The notes beneath the pieces are model-generated. The model did not search any database. It saw nothing but the letters and a program-made list of their open reading frames with translations, and was not told the DNA's origin. This document shows, in pieces, positions 1 to 10,874 of a DNA stretch of 64,000 nt (within the stretch, counting starts at the first letter, position 1; each line of letters starts with the position of its first letter). The position numbers were made by a program, and so were the translations under genes. Origin of the DNA: Boesenbergia rotunda (taxonomy: Eukaryota > Streptophyta > Magnoliopsida > Zingiberales > Zingiberaceae); the NCBI GenBank assembly GCA_024364735.1, contig JAGFNQ010001620.1, forward strand, positions 541,861 to 605,860, given 5' to 3'.

Positions 1-46
1 ATCAATTAAACCATGAACTCAAACATCAATAGTAAATTTTTTATTA

Positions 47-290
47 CCCGACTTTGTTACAGTGGTAGGATGGCTAATCATCATCTCAGATATCTATGAT
101 TCGATCCTCAATTACGACATATTTTGCAGGAATTTTTCCTTCAAATAGAGTGTGAACCCTGAGGTTGGACTTCTAGATCATCTGTTGCAAGCGCTTTCCG
201 ATTTACCCCGACGACCGATGAGAAATTAACTTCAATGGGGCGGGATCAGTTGTCCCAGATTCGTCTATTACTTGATTCATCATTTTTTTT
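47..290 (+). mobile_element. tRNA-derived SINE, copy 1
   Basis: About 240 bp with a tRNA-like head. An A-box-like stretch (acagtggtagg) is followed by a B-box-like GATTCGATCC about 40 bp later, then a tRNA-unrelated body and a terminal T-run. Three more copies on the same strand (51681, 51941, 56996) share the whole layout. It is flanked by an imperfect 19-bp target-site duplication (28-46 and 291-309, 16 of 19 matching). A and B boxes are the internal Pol III promoter of tRNA-derived SINEs; activity cannot be judged here. Confidence 0.8.
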
Positions 291-309
291 AATATTAAAC
301 CTTTTATTA

Positions 310-1564
310 GTTCTATGGTTTGTCATAATTGATATTTATATAGGTAATCGTTTTAATAAATTTTAAAATTAATTCTTAGTCAATGCAAAATACAACCTTG
401 GGTGGCTAGCCTCCTTGATGCAAAGAGTCACTATTATAAGACAAATATCTTTGATGATTTATTCGCTCGTATTTAGTCAAGGAGCCGATCAAGCTAGATC
501 GTCTGAGATGAACGTTATCATTTTTTCAATATTCAATCTTTCATTAATATTTTTTACATTATGACAAAGTGTCCTGCGTGATTTACCTGTATATATTTTA
601 CCGTGGGACCAACGATACTGGACTGCTTAGAATGATTGATATCAACTTTTGCTCTAATGTTTAATCTTTTATTCTCCTCATGGGTTAGCATAGTCGGTAC
701 CTGTATGGTGTTGTGCTAAGATTTGTTGCAATATTCAATCTGAATTGGCATAGTTAGGATCTGCATGGATATTTGTTACAATAGGATTTGAGGTCAATTC
801 TCATTGAGTGTAAAATATCTCATTGGGATATCAAGTCTCCCCATATAACTGGCCGCTACGTTAGGGCAAAATACTCATTGTGATTTACCCTTTTTTAGAA
901 TATGTGAGGTAGTCTTTGAGAGGTCGCTACGATAATGACTTTATTATTTTTTTTTGTAATATTCAAGTTTTTATTGCTTGGGATAATGATACAGCGATAG
1001 CATGCCTTCTTAATTATCCAGATCTAAAGATTAAGTTATAATTTCAGTGAATTATCCAGATTTAAAGATTAAATTATAATTTTAGTGAATTAACAGATGA
1101 TTTTCTTTAATAGACCATTAATTTAAAAATACTAAATTATGTACCGTCAACTTGTGAATATTTTTTAATTTATCTTAATAGACCATTTAAGATTAATCAA
1201 CATAAATTAATTAGATATTTAATATCATTTTTTTAAAAAAAACAATCAATCTTTTATTGCCCCGGAGATAAAAGTGTGATAATAGATATTTTTTTAATTT
1301 TCAGATATTAAAGAATAAATTGTTCTAAACGCTGAGTTAATGTAAGCATTTTCGTGAGATCAGCTGGATCATTTTAAAAATTAAGTAATTAACCGAGGTA
1401 AACGGTATACCTATGCCAATTAAAAAAAATTCATGTCCCCATTCGATTTACCTTCACATTTTGAGTACATGGTTGCTAATATTTCGGTTCGGCGAGGGTT
1501 GACCGCGTCCGTATCGCAACGGAATAAAAGGAAGATCGATCACTTCTGCTTCGAAATTGAACCG
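310..1564. other. AT-rich 5' flank of the DELLA gene
   Basis: No coding region is recognised. The stretch is AT-rich and holds short dispersed repeats, such as two versions of a 'gcatagt.gg..ctg.atgg' segment near 690 and 745. Promoter elements for the DELLA gene should lie here, but I could not identify a convincing TATA box. Confidence 0.5.
1012..1087. repeat. 38-bp tandem duplication
   Basis: Two adjacent 38-bp units (1012-1049 and 1050-1087), each starting aattatccagat, differ at a few positions. This is a simple local duplication upstream of the DELLA gene. Confidence 0.8.
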
Positions 1565-3436
1565 ATGAAACTCGAACCGGAGCGCCAAGGGAACCTCCAC
1601 GGCGGAAGGGGATGGTACGGTGCGGCGGCGGAGATGGAGTCCGAGAGAAAAAAGGCGGCGATGGCGGAGGACAGCGACGTGGACGAGCTCCTGGCGGCGT
1701 TGGGGTACAAAGTCCGCTCGTCGAACATGGCCGACATCGCGCAGAAGCTGGAGCAGGCGGAGATGGCCATGGGGAGCAGCGCCGTCGCCAACGATGATGC
1801 CCTTTTTTTCCAACTTGCGGCCGATACCGTCCACTACAACCCCTCGGACATTTCCAACTGGGTCGATAACATCCTCTCGGAGCTCAACGGGCCGCCTCCT
1901 GTCTCGTCGCCGCCTCTCAACGCCCCTGCTCCGCTCGATCAGCAGAAACGCCATCCCGAGGCCCTCCCCTCCGATGCGGAGCAATCCTCCGTCACAACCG
2001 TCGAACTTCCCCTGTCTACCCACCGGTCGTCTCAAGTCTACGACCTCGAGCCACTCCCAGCTGTCAACGTCGCGCGTGTTCGGGGACGATTCGCCTACAG
2101 TTCGGATCCCCAGATGGACGTCGTCGATCCGTCGCCGAGAGATTCGAAGAGGATCAAGTTCTGCAGCTCGCCCCCTTCGTCGTCGTCCTCGACCACCGAT
2201 GCGGCGACTTCAACGGCGTCCAATCTGCCAGCGGTGGTAGTCGACGCGCAGGAGGCTGGGATCTGCCTCGTCCACGCGCTGTTGGCCTGCGCAGAGGCGG
2301 TGGAACAGGGAAACCTCCAGGCAGCGGACGCCCTGGTGAAGCAAATCACGGTGCTGGCCGCTTCCCAGGGCGGCGCGATGCGCAAGGTCGCCGCTTATTT
2401 CGCGGAGGCCCTCGCCCGCCGGATATACAGGCCGCCTCCCTTGGGAGGGGTTGTCGGATGCCCCTCCTTCGATTCCGTTGCCTTCGATGACATGCTGCAC
2501 GCGCACTTCTACGAAAGCTGCCCCTACCTCAAGTTCGCGCACTTCACCGCCAACCAGGCAATCCTCGAGGCCTTCGCCGGGTTCCGCCGGGTGCACGTCG
2601 TCGATTTCGGGATGCGTCAGGGCCTGCAGTGGCCCGCCCTTCTACAGGCACTTGCTCTTCGGCCCGGCGGACCGCCTTCGTTCCGCCTCACCGGGATCGG
2701 GCCGCCGCAGCCCGACAACTCCGACGCCCTGCAAGAGGTAGGATGGAAACTCGCGCAGTTCGCGGAAACTATCCGTGTGGACTTCCGCTACCGCGGTTTC
2801 GTGGCCTCTAGCCTCGCGGATCTGGAGCCTTCTATGTTACTCGGCAAAAACTCCGACGACTGCGGCGGAGCGGAGAAGGAAGAGCCAGAGGTGCTGGCGG
2901 TGAACTCGGTGCTCGAACTACATCGGCTGCTGGCGCGGCCGGGAGCACTGGAGAAGGTGCTGGGGACGATCAGGGCGGTTCGTCCTCGCATCGTGACCGT
3001 GGTGGAGCAGGAAGCGAACCACAACGGCGGGACGTTTCACGAGCGGTTCACGGAGGCGCTCCGCTACTACTCCACCATGTTCGACTCGCTGGAGGGCGGG
3101 GGGAAGAGTGGCGGAGGGCGGGACCAGGTGATGTCAGAACTTTATCTCGGCCGGCAGATCTGTAACGTGGTGGCGTGCGAAGGGGCGGAGCGGAGGGAGC
3201 GGCACGAGGCGGTGGAGCAGTGGCGGGAGAGGTTGACGGGGGCCGGCTTCGAGTCCGTTCCCATCGGCTCCAACGCTTTCAAGCAGGCTAGCATGCTCCT
3301 CGCCCTCTTCGCCGGCGGAGACGGCTACCGGGTGGAAGAGAAGGACGGCTCCCTCACCCTCGGCTGGCACACCCGCCCGCTGATCGCCGCCTCTGCCTGG
3401 CGCGTCGCCGCCGCCGATCCTCCCGCCCCTCGCTGA
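1565..3436 (+). CDS. DELLA protein (GRAS family), SLR1/GAI/RGA type
   Basis: This is a nuclear repressor of gibberellin signalling, bound by the GID1 receptor through its N-terminus and then degraded. The frame is open from 1433. I chose the ATG at 1565 because the protein then starts MKLEPE, like the MKRE starts of other DELLAs, and has 623 residues, close to rice SLR1. Using that numbering, the DELLA motif is at 40-44 inside DELLAALGYKVRSS, and TVHYNP is at 88-93. A Ser/Thr-rich linker follows. The GRAS domain starts near 236 (VHALLACAEAV, LHR1), carries VHVVDFG near 343, a RYYSTMFDSL stretch of the PFYRE region, and ends with the SAW-type motif GWHTRPLIAASAW. It is intronless, as is usual for the family. 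All key motifs are present, so it looks functional. A shorter start at 1634 is possible but less likely. Family assignment is certain; orthology within the DELLA family is inferred. Confidence 0.96.
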   Translation: MKLEPERQGNLHGGRGWYGAAAEMESERKKAAMAEDSDVDELLAALGYKVRSSNMADIAQKLEQAEMAMGSSAVANDDALFFQLAADTVHYNPSDISNWVDNILSELNGPPPVSSPPLNAPAPLDQQKRHPEALPSDAEQSSVTTVELPLSTHRSSQVYDLEPLPAVNVARVRGRFAYSSDPQMDVVDPSPRDSKRIKFCSSPPSSSSSTTDAATSTASNLPAVVVDAQEAGICLVHALLACAEAVEQGNLQAADALVKQITVLAASQGGAMRKVAAYFAEALARRIYRPPPLGGVVGCPSFDSVAFDDMLHAHFYESCPYLKFAHFTANQAILEAFAGFRRVHVVDFGMRQGLQWPALLQALALRPGGPPSFRLTGIGPPQPDNSDALQEVGWKLAQFAETIRVDFRYRGFVASSLADLEPSMLLGKNSDDCGGAEKEEPEVLAVNSVLELHRLLARPGALEKVLGTIRAVRPRIVTVVEQEANHNGGTFHERFTEALRYYSTMFDSLEGGGKSGGGRDQVMSELYLGRQICNVVACEGAERRERHEAVEQWRERLTGAGFESVPIGSNAFKQASMLLALFAGGDGYRVEEKDGSLTLGWHTRPLIAASAWRVAAADPPAPR

Positions 3437-5390
3437 TCATTTTCGAGCTGCCCTCCGAATCAGCCGTCCGATTTGCATCGCACGGCCCCAAGCATCGTTC
3501 GGCGTGGGGTCCGCAGCGACTCGGGTACGGTAACTTTGACCGCAAGATCTTTTCGTCAAATGTTAAATCGATCGCGAAGCACTGGCGTTCTACTTTAATG
3601 ATGTATCGATCTACGAAGCCGCACCTGCCCGATTAATCATTTCGACTTTTACCATATTTGGATCGACATCATCAGCCGTACATTGCATCTTCAAAAACAC
3701 TCGAACAAAATCATTTTTTCTATTTAGAAAAAATAGAAAATAACGTTTACACTGTCAATTCGACGGCAGTCATATTTTGCAATTTTACTATAGATAATAA
3801 TCAAAGAGCTAGTAAAGGGATGGATGATATCAGGAAGGACTCTTGAACCGTCCCGATCACAGACATGGCAGTGGAATCCGGTATCATCTGGCTGTCCGGA
3901 AAGCGACTGTGGGGCCCGGAAGGAGGGGAACTAACATACTGCTAGTCGGCGGATCTAATGCGATCCACAAAGTTAGTACGCTTACCAATACACCGATTTC
4001 AAACTTACCCTCGTCCGTACCAAATTTGAAAAACGAAATTGTTAATTCGAAAAAAATAAAAGAAAAGAAAAAAAAATCTCTTGGAACTGTCGTAGCAGAA
4101 AACAAATAGGTGTGTGGTTGTCTGGATGTTTATCAACCATGGAAGAGAGAGCATAGTCACCTTGGTAATGGCGATGGGCACGTGAATGATCCAGCAGGTT
4201 CCAGTTGCCCTTCGTTCCTTCCCTGAAGAGCGAAGAGAGAGGACGGGGCTCAGCGCAACGCAGGACAAGCTAGCTAGCTCAAGTTGCATTGTCTGCATCA
4301 GGCTGCTTCTTGCCGTTGAGAGACAATTATGCCTCATAATCAAAAGATACCGTGTCTGGCGAAGCCTTCGCATGAGCATCGCCTCGGGAAGTCCACCCTT
4401 GCACCAACTTGCTAGCTGCTCTCATGTCCTGCGCATCACAGTGCCTATTGAATTCAGGAAATGTCTCCACGGGAGTTGCAGCGATCGATCTAAATTAATT
4501 TAATTTCCTCGCTTTCACAGAGGAGTTGATCAGGATAATATAGGTTCTTGCAGGCTTATCGGTTAGAGTTTGTTAATCAACAGTGAGATCAAGTGCACAT
4601 GAACATATTACGCAAGAATACCTAACCTCAGAGGCATGCATAATATACATTTGAATTTCAGCACGGACAGCGAAATGCATTCCCACCTAATGGAGTTGGA
4701 AATGGCCGGCCGGCCGGCCCGAGCCAAGTGAAAGCGACCTGTGAAAGCGACCATCTTTCAATAGATCATTTTTCTAAGCCAGAGGAGCTAGGCCCAGTAG
4801 ATCTTTGGAGAAACTCAAAACTGAATCAATTTCTACAGTGTTTGTTGTTCCTGTCTGCCATCTCGCATTAAATACCTGCGGCATCGGATCATCGTAGCAC
4901 TGCTGCAGTTTGATTCTCGCAGTGAGAAAGAGGCCATCTCCTACCCTGATCATAGTTCAGGCACGCATGAAAAGTCCTTATGAAGCGAAAAAAGAACCTC
5001 GGCTTGAATTCGTTCGTGGTAAACGTTAGGAATATTTAAGGCAGGCAATCATCGGCGGTCGTGTGGGTTTAAAATATATACGAGTGTCAGAAATGCAGAA
5101 AATGTGCATGTGCATCAACTGAACTGATAAGCCAGCTCCATCTTTTCAAGAAAATCATCGGTTTGTAGCATTCGATATCCGTAACTTCTCAGAAATCACA
5201 CACACATGAACAATCTTGGATCAATCATATTGTCATGAACAGATGATATCCTTAAATAACTACACTTTAAATCCTTAATGATCAACTCATGAACAGATGA
5301 TTCTTGAAAAGTGTATATGAAGGTTTATAGCCAATATTTTCAGGCCTACTGTCCATTAAGGAAAAATCTTAAACTCTACGTCTCTAATTT
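3437..5390. other. Gene-free stretch downstream of the DELLA gene
   Basis: The first ~110 bases stay GC-rich and probably include the DELLA 3' UTR. The rest contains only short frames without recognisable domains. A GGCC-repeat palindrome lies near 4705-4720, and a 20-bp direct repeat (actttaaatccttaatga core) occurs near 5264 and 5421. I see no gene. Confidence 0.45.
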
Positions 5391-6480
5391 ACCACCACGA
5401 TACCCTGCCTCCGAGGGCCACTTTAAATCCTTAATGAACACTCCGGTGATGGGTTTAGGAGGTGATCCTGTCGCGAAGTGAGTCAGACGTCCCTACAGAT
5501 AGAGTAAGCCTCCGGGGAGGGCGAGGTCAGTGAGGTGGCTTAACGAGCTGGATCGCCTCTAACCTGCAAGGCAAAGACCGTTAGAACCCATCGGGAAAAG
5601 TCCCCGGCCAGGTACTCCGACGGTCAAGTCAGCACACGACGGTGGCGATAGGAAGCAATAGAACAGTATGAAATTGCACTATCGCGCGTACCTGGAAAAT
5701 GCAGAGTGAGGATGTTTATATGGCCGGGGAAACTGACAGCTCCTGCCCCGCCTGCCACCTATTGTCATATAGCGAGGACAAGGTAATGCATGCCCAGAGG
5801 TGGCAGGATAAAGTAGCACATACTGTATTAAGGAAAGGGGCACTGTCAACTTAAGGACTGGCGCCGCTGGACGCCGCTCGGCCTGACATCAGGACATGTG
5901 GTCGTGGTATGGGGGGACAGGATATGGCAAGAAGATCAATACCTCGGCGAGATATCCGTCACTTGGGACCGGGATAGTTTCAGTCCTGCGCCGACCCTGT
6001 ACAGCCACTGGTGTTATGGTGTCAGAGAGTGGTTGTGCCGACTGGGGCACTAAGTACCGAGGCCGGCTGAGGGCCTATGAGGGTGCCGGCTGGGGGCACT
6101 AAGTACCGCCTCCTCCGATTCGGGCTTACCCCCGGAGCGTGGACCGCCACACGTCGGCGGGGAGCCAAACGGGGAGGGATATTAGAGTATAAACATCCGA
6201 TTCGGGCTTAACCTGATACTAGCGACCGTGGGTCGCCCCTCAGTAATTTAGGGGTTGGGATCTGACTGACACCCTTCCAACGGGCCACTATAGCCCACTA
6301 ACCATCTTTCTTCTGACTAGGCGCCAGGTGGCTGGGCCAGGCTACACGCAAACTGGTCCGGGATTAGGAGGCAATACATTTTGCAATGCTGACAGGACCT
6401 TTTGAGGTAAAGATCACTCTTCTGACTTCTTATTTTCCGTATCACTCTTCCGACTTCTTATTTTCCGTATCTCACGATTG
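5390..6480. repeat. GC-rich island, possible decayed LTR
   Basis: Base composition rises sharply against AT-rich flanks, without a long open frame. It contains repeated short phrases (gggcactaagtaccg twice near 6040-6108; gattcgggctta near 6117 and 6200). The composition and internal repetition recall LTRs of plant Gypsy elements, but I see no clean TG...CA ends, primer site or coding remnants, so the class is unproven. Confidence 0.35.
6414..6469. repeat. 28-bp tandem duplication
   Basis: Two adjacent 28-bp units (6414-6441 and 6442-6469) differ by one base; each contains gacttcttattttccgta. They lie at the right edge of the GC-rich island. Confidence 0.9.
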
Positions 6481-7086
6481 ACCCAATTTGGCGGTCCGTT
6501 CTTTGGTTTGATGTAAGTTTTTCTTGGCGTGAAGATATGGTAATGTTTGACACTGTGAGAAAACTAGCAAAGTTAAATTGCTTTGATTAGGACATGAATG
6601 AATTCCTGAGGGTACACCACTGATGGCCTCATGCACACTAACGACTAATCCATCCCTGACATTGCGCTTGCAAAAATTTACAATTTCACACTAACACTCT
6701 AACCGACCTAATTTGAAAATCTCCTTCATCCTTTAGGCCATATTTTCTGCTAAAAGGGAAAGAAAAATTATAGGAAAAAATAAAGGGAAGAAAATACTTG
6801 AGAATAGGGCTACAAACGCAAGTTAAGTTGAGTCAAATTTTGTTTTGTTCAGACTTATTTAATAAGATAATCGAGTCAAACTCTATCAAGTCCGAAATGA
6901 ATCAACTCATTGAAATATTTGTTTAAGATTGATTTTTTTTACAAGTTTAAATTTAATTTGTTGGGATATTATCAAGCTTTTAATTTGAGTTTGTTTCATT
7001 ATTTAAATTTTTTATTTTAAAACTAATTTAGTTGATTAATAAGTTTGGTATTACAAATTTGTTTGTTAGTTTTGAGAGCTTCTTTT
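6480..7086. other. AT-rich gene-free stretch
   Basis: No coding potential or RNA gene was seen. The last part (about 7060-7086) is the target into which element C inserted: the same gttttgagagcttctttt phrase recurs just beyond the element, near 11881. Confidence 0.5.
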
Positions 7087-8094
7087 GGTTGGGGATCGAT
7101 GACACGGTTAGAGGAGGGTGAATAGCTGATCACCCACTTAAATCGTCAGTTCTTCCTACACGTATTAGTGTACAATGGAATACAATACAAATTAAAACTA
7201 ACAAGGAAGAACACAAACTAATTTAATGTGGTTCGGAGATAAAGCTCCTACTCTACGATTGCCCGTAAGGTGGACGCTCCCGATCCGTCGATGGATGACT
7301 CCTCGGAAAGCCTCCAGCTAACTCGTGTAGCTCCTTGTAGGTGGAGAAACCTCGCCACAACCTGCAATACACACCTGAGCACTTAGACTACTAATTGACC
7401 TTTAACCAAAGTTAATTTCGTCAACCCTAGCTAGCCAAACTAAGCTCCCTTAATAGAGCTCGTGGATGAACTAGCCGTTACCAGTCGACTGGTGGCAACA
7501 CCAGTCGACTGGTTCCAACCAAATTTGAGCGTTAAAGCTCAACATTCGAATTTCCAGCCGACACCAGTCGACTGCATAGAAGATCAGTCGGCTGATAGAA
7601 GATCAGCCGACTAATCTTTCTATGCCAACTACCAGTCGACTGATCCAAGCATCAGTCGACTGCCCAAACCCTAAACCTAGGGTTTTCCTTCCCAAGTACA
7701 ATTCTCTCAGCGCTCGGACCCTCACGATTCAGATGACTCTTCACTTAGCAGCCTCGACCTGTTGCCTTCAAGTCTTCTTCAACTTTGGCTCTCGTCTCTC
7801 AGATGCATATGAGCCCGCGGCTCATCCTCATGTCATCCTTCGCATATGCCTCGAAGTGTGCTTCCCCCGGCTCATCGTTCCTGCTTTGTCTACGGTCCCT
7901 CGGATGCATACAAGCCTACGACTTGTCTCCTCATGCCATCCTTCACCAGACCCGAAGCCGTCTAGCTAAGCCTATGTGTATCCTGCAAACCTGCACACTC
8001 ACATACACATATCAAATACATGGGTGAACCTAACTTAAACCCTTTACCCAAACATCAAAACACATGGTCTCACGAACCATAGATTGCTTCAACA
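7087..8094 (-). repeat. 3' LTR of element C
   Basis: About 1.0 kb, matching 10875-11859. It contains at least six copies or near copies of the palindrome CAGTCGACTG between about 7480 and 7660. It ends with CTTCAACA next to the purine tract. Confidence 0.88.
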
Positions 8095-8110
8095 ATCTCC
8101 CCCTTTTTGA
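8095..8110 (-). other. Polypurine tract of element C
   Basis: On the minus strand this reads AAAAAGGGGGAGAT directly before the LTR start TGTTGAAG. It is the expected plus-strand DNA primer of an LTR element. Confidence 0.8.
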
Positions 8111-9222
8111 TATTTGACAATACGTTTAAGTTAGGGAAAACAAATAGCAAATAACAAATGCTAATAAGTATTTGGACTTACATTGCCAAGGTTTCACCTT
8201 GGACTTATACCACTAATGCATATACCAATACAATGCAAACATGCATGGATCCTATCACAAGACATCCTCATACCTAAACTCTCCAACGAGTTAGGATTTT
8301 CATCAACAATGGCTTTTTAAGAACCTCTCCAAGGCTCCCCAACATTGGACTTACAAAGGTTTTTTAAGAACCTCTCCAAGATTCCCCTATGCCAATAAAT
8401 GAGCAACAATGCTCCCCCTTTACCTAAGCTCCACCTTGACCTAGGATTTCATGCAAAGACGTGTTTGGTTTCCCACTTAAACCTAACACTTCTTCTCCTT
8501 TGCTATACATCAAAAGAGCTCCTATAATATCCCAATTATTGGATCCTTTACCCTCTAATGATTATAAACATTGTGTATTAACCCCCATAAGATTATACAC
8601 AAATTTAATATCATGAGGACACTTTTCTACCTTTGTTAAAAATAATTTCAGCCTGTATCAGTTAACTGGGATAGTTACCAGTCGACTGACATAGTCGAAA
8701 AACCAACCTCACAGAATTATCAATCGACTGCCCTCTGCACCAGTCGATTGATACTCTGATATCAATTATTTCAGCATTTCTAACCCAAATTCAGAAATGC
8801 ACCAGAAATTCCACAAATCTTCAAAAATTCTCAAATTTTGTGGCACCCGTGTCTACTTGGAAAAAATACATTCAAAAATATATCTATCACTAATCTCAAG
8901 ATTGACACAAAACCCAAAACTATCTAAATTGTTTAATTGAACCTTGACCTAAAGTCCTAGTTTTGGCCTCCTCCTGATGTATCTGCCCATGCCAAACTAC
9001 AGTGCATCCCTAGCATTGGTTTATATAACATCTATACATCAAAACTCAATTTTTATGCAATACGACCCCAATGTCATATTTTCATGCATGACACACAATT
9101 TCAATATGCCAAATTCCTAAGATTGAGACTCAAATCGGTCTCCAAATTCTTTGGCACACTCCATGGTCTATCTAGACTTTCGGAAGAAATCCTCCCAAGA
9201 TCTATTGACCATGGGTCCCAAC
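8111..9222 (-). other. Non-coding internal region of element C
   Basis: No coding domain was seen. It resembles the equivalent part of element B (36061-38482) in order and phrases, and carries further CAGTCGACTG-type palindromes near 8665-8750. Confidence 0.6.
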
Positions 9223-10862
9223 TTAACTCCTAGAACTTCCCCTTGAACTCTTAGCCTTAGCCAACTCCCTAGGTGACTCATCTATAATCACAAGGCCACA
9301 CCGGTGTACCTCCGATGACTTTTGGCCTTCCAACCTAACCTTTTTAATCTTGGACACTTTATCCATGGTTAAGTTTTTCTTTTCCCCTTTAAATAACTTT
9401 TCCATACCATTCTTGAGCTTCCTCTTGCTATAGTCATATGACACCCTTGCATATGACTTCTCCATATCATTGGAGGACTTAGATCGATATCCTAGACCCG
9501 ATCTATCATTGGTGGATTTTTAACTACCCAACACCATACCTAAACCCTTAGATCCAATAGTGAATCTATCTAGGATTTTCTCTAATTTATCAAGTTTTTT
9601 TTCCTTTTTAGGTTCTTAAACCTAGAATTGACATGTCCACCTTGGACATTCCTAGACCTACCTACCTTCCTAGGCATGTGTCCCCCATTCTTGAGATTAA
9701 TACCTTGGTCCTTAGGTCTAATGGTCTTGATTTTATCATGATGCATGAATTTTCTAGGGTTTTTATTTACAATATTAACCATATTTTTATCATGATATCT
9801 AAAACCAAAATTATGCATGAGAAAATGATTAACATTATTTCTAACATGTACGGAGGATTTTAAATTTGAATTACATTTCAAATGAAAGTTAGAGATTACC
9901 TCTCTTACCCTTGTAGCTCCCCCTTGATGTAAGTTCTTCTTCTTCTCCCATTTTCTCAAATGCTCTAACTTTTTGAATTCTCCTTTCCTTGAGCATTTGG
10001 TGTGGTAATGTCCTAGCTCACTGCATGTGAAGCACCTAATGTGCTTCTTCTCCTTCTTAGCTCCATCCCTATAATTCATGTTAGTTTTCAAATTAATTGA
10101 ATTGTGTTTAGGGTTTACCTCCTTTTTCTTACCTTTTGGACATTTGTCCTTATAGTGCCCCTTTTCATTACACCCAAAGTAAATTATGTGATCTTTGGAT
10201 TTTGCATTGGTGGAGGTGGATGCTTCTTCTTGCTCTGGTATTGAGGATGGTCTCTCCTCCCCCTCAATCCTTGAAGTGGAGACTTCTTCTATTTCTTTCT
10301 CACTTGAGGATGTGGATGACTCGCCTCAATTTCCAATTCACTTGAGGAGGTGGATGATTCTTCATCTTCTTTCTTCTCCTCCTTGGATGTTGAGCTCCTC
10401 TCCTCATCCGATTGGTCATTCTCTTCCTCTTGGACCATCAAGCTCATCCTTAAGCTATTCTTCTTGTGTAGGCTTTTGACGAAGAGTAATCACTTTGCTC
10501 CATAGTTCATGAGCACACTTGTACTTACCTACACGACTAATTATATCATTAGGCAAAATATTAAGTAAAATTGATATTAACTTATCATTTGCCTTCGATT
10601 GTGTTTGTTGCTCCTTATTCCAATATTGTGGTTGGAGCTATTTCCCGTGTTTATCTTTTGGGACTTCAAATAGTTCTTCGAGTGTGATCATTAGATCCCA
10701 ATCCATGTTGAACCATGTCTTTGTCCGCAACCTCCAATAATCGAAACTCTCGCGGTTGTAGGGAGGTGGAACATTAATATCGTCCCTTAAGCGTTCTTCA
10801 AACGTCATTTCCTTTAGCCTTTTGCTCTCCCGACTGTTAGTCCGTAGATAAGCGTCCCCGAC
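9223..10862 (-). pseudogene. Broken copia-type gag of element C
   Basis: Gag fragments lie in several minus-strand frames. The first (10862 down to about 10638) has the gag N-terminal phrase FDYWRLRTKTWF followed by VPKDKHGK. A later fragment (10091-9582) carries a retroviral-type zinc knuckle, CFTCSELGHYHTKC (C-x2-C-x4-H-x4-C), which binds nucleic acid. A last fragment (9465-9223) matches the tail of the element B gag. Stops and frameshifts separate the pieces, so no full gag can be made. There is no pol downstream. Confidence 0.75.
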
Positions 10863-10872
10863 TCTGATACCA
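10861..10872 (-). other. Primer-binding site of element C
   Basis: On the minus strand this reads TGGTATCAGAGT, two bases after the LTR end. TGGTATCAGAGC is the usual initiator-tRNA-Met site of plant copia elements; the last base is changed here. Confidence 0.8.
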
Positions 10873-10874
10873 CT

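Noticed and set aside
1454..2596. Long open frames antisense or out of frame to the DELLA gene
   Set aside because: They follow from high GC and codon bias in the DELLA gene; no domain or conserved phrase is present.
4005..4503. Overlapping frames on both strands near 4000-4500
   Set aside because: No recognisable domain, conserved motif or splice pattern; left as unexplained intergenic sequence.
7622..8027. Frames such as 7622-7969 and their counterparts at 11376, 35682, 40930 and 63231
   Set aside because: They are repeated parts of LTRs and lack any protein features; 40930 also wrongly joins LTR and element E frames.
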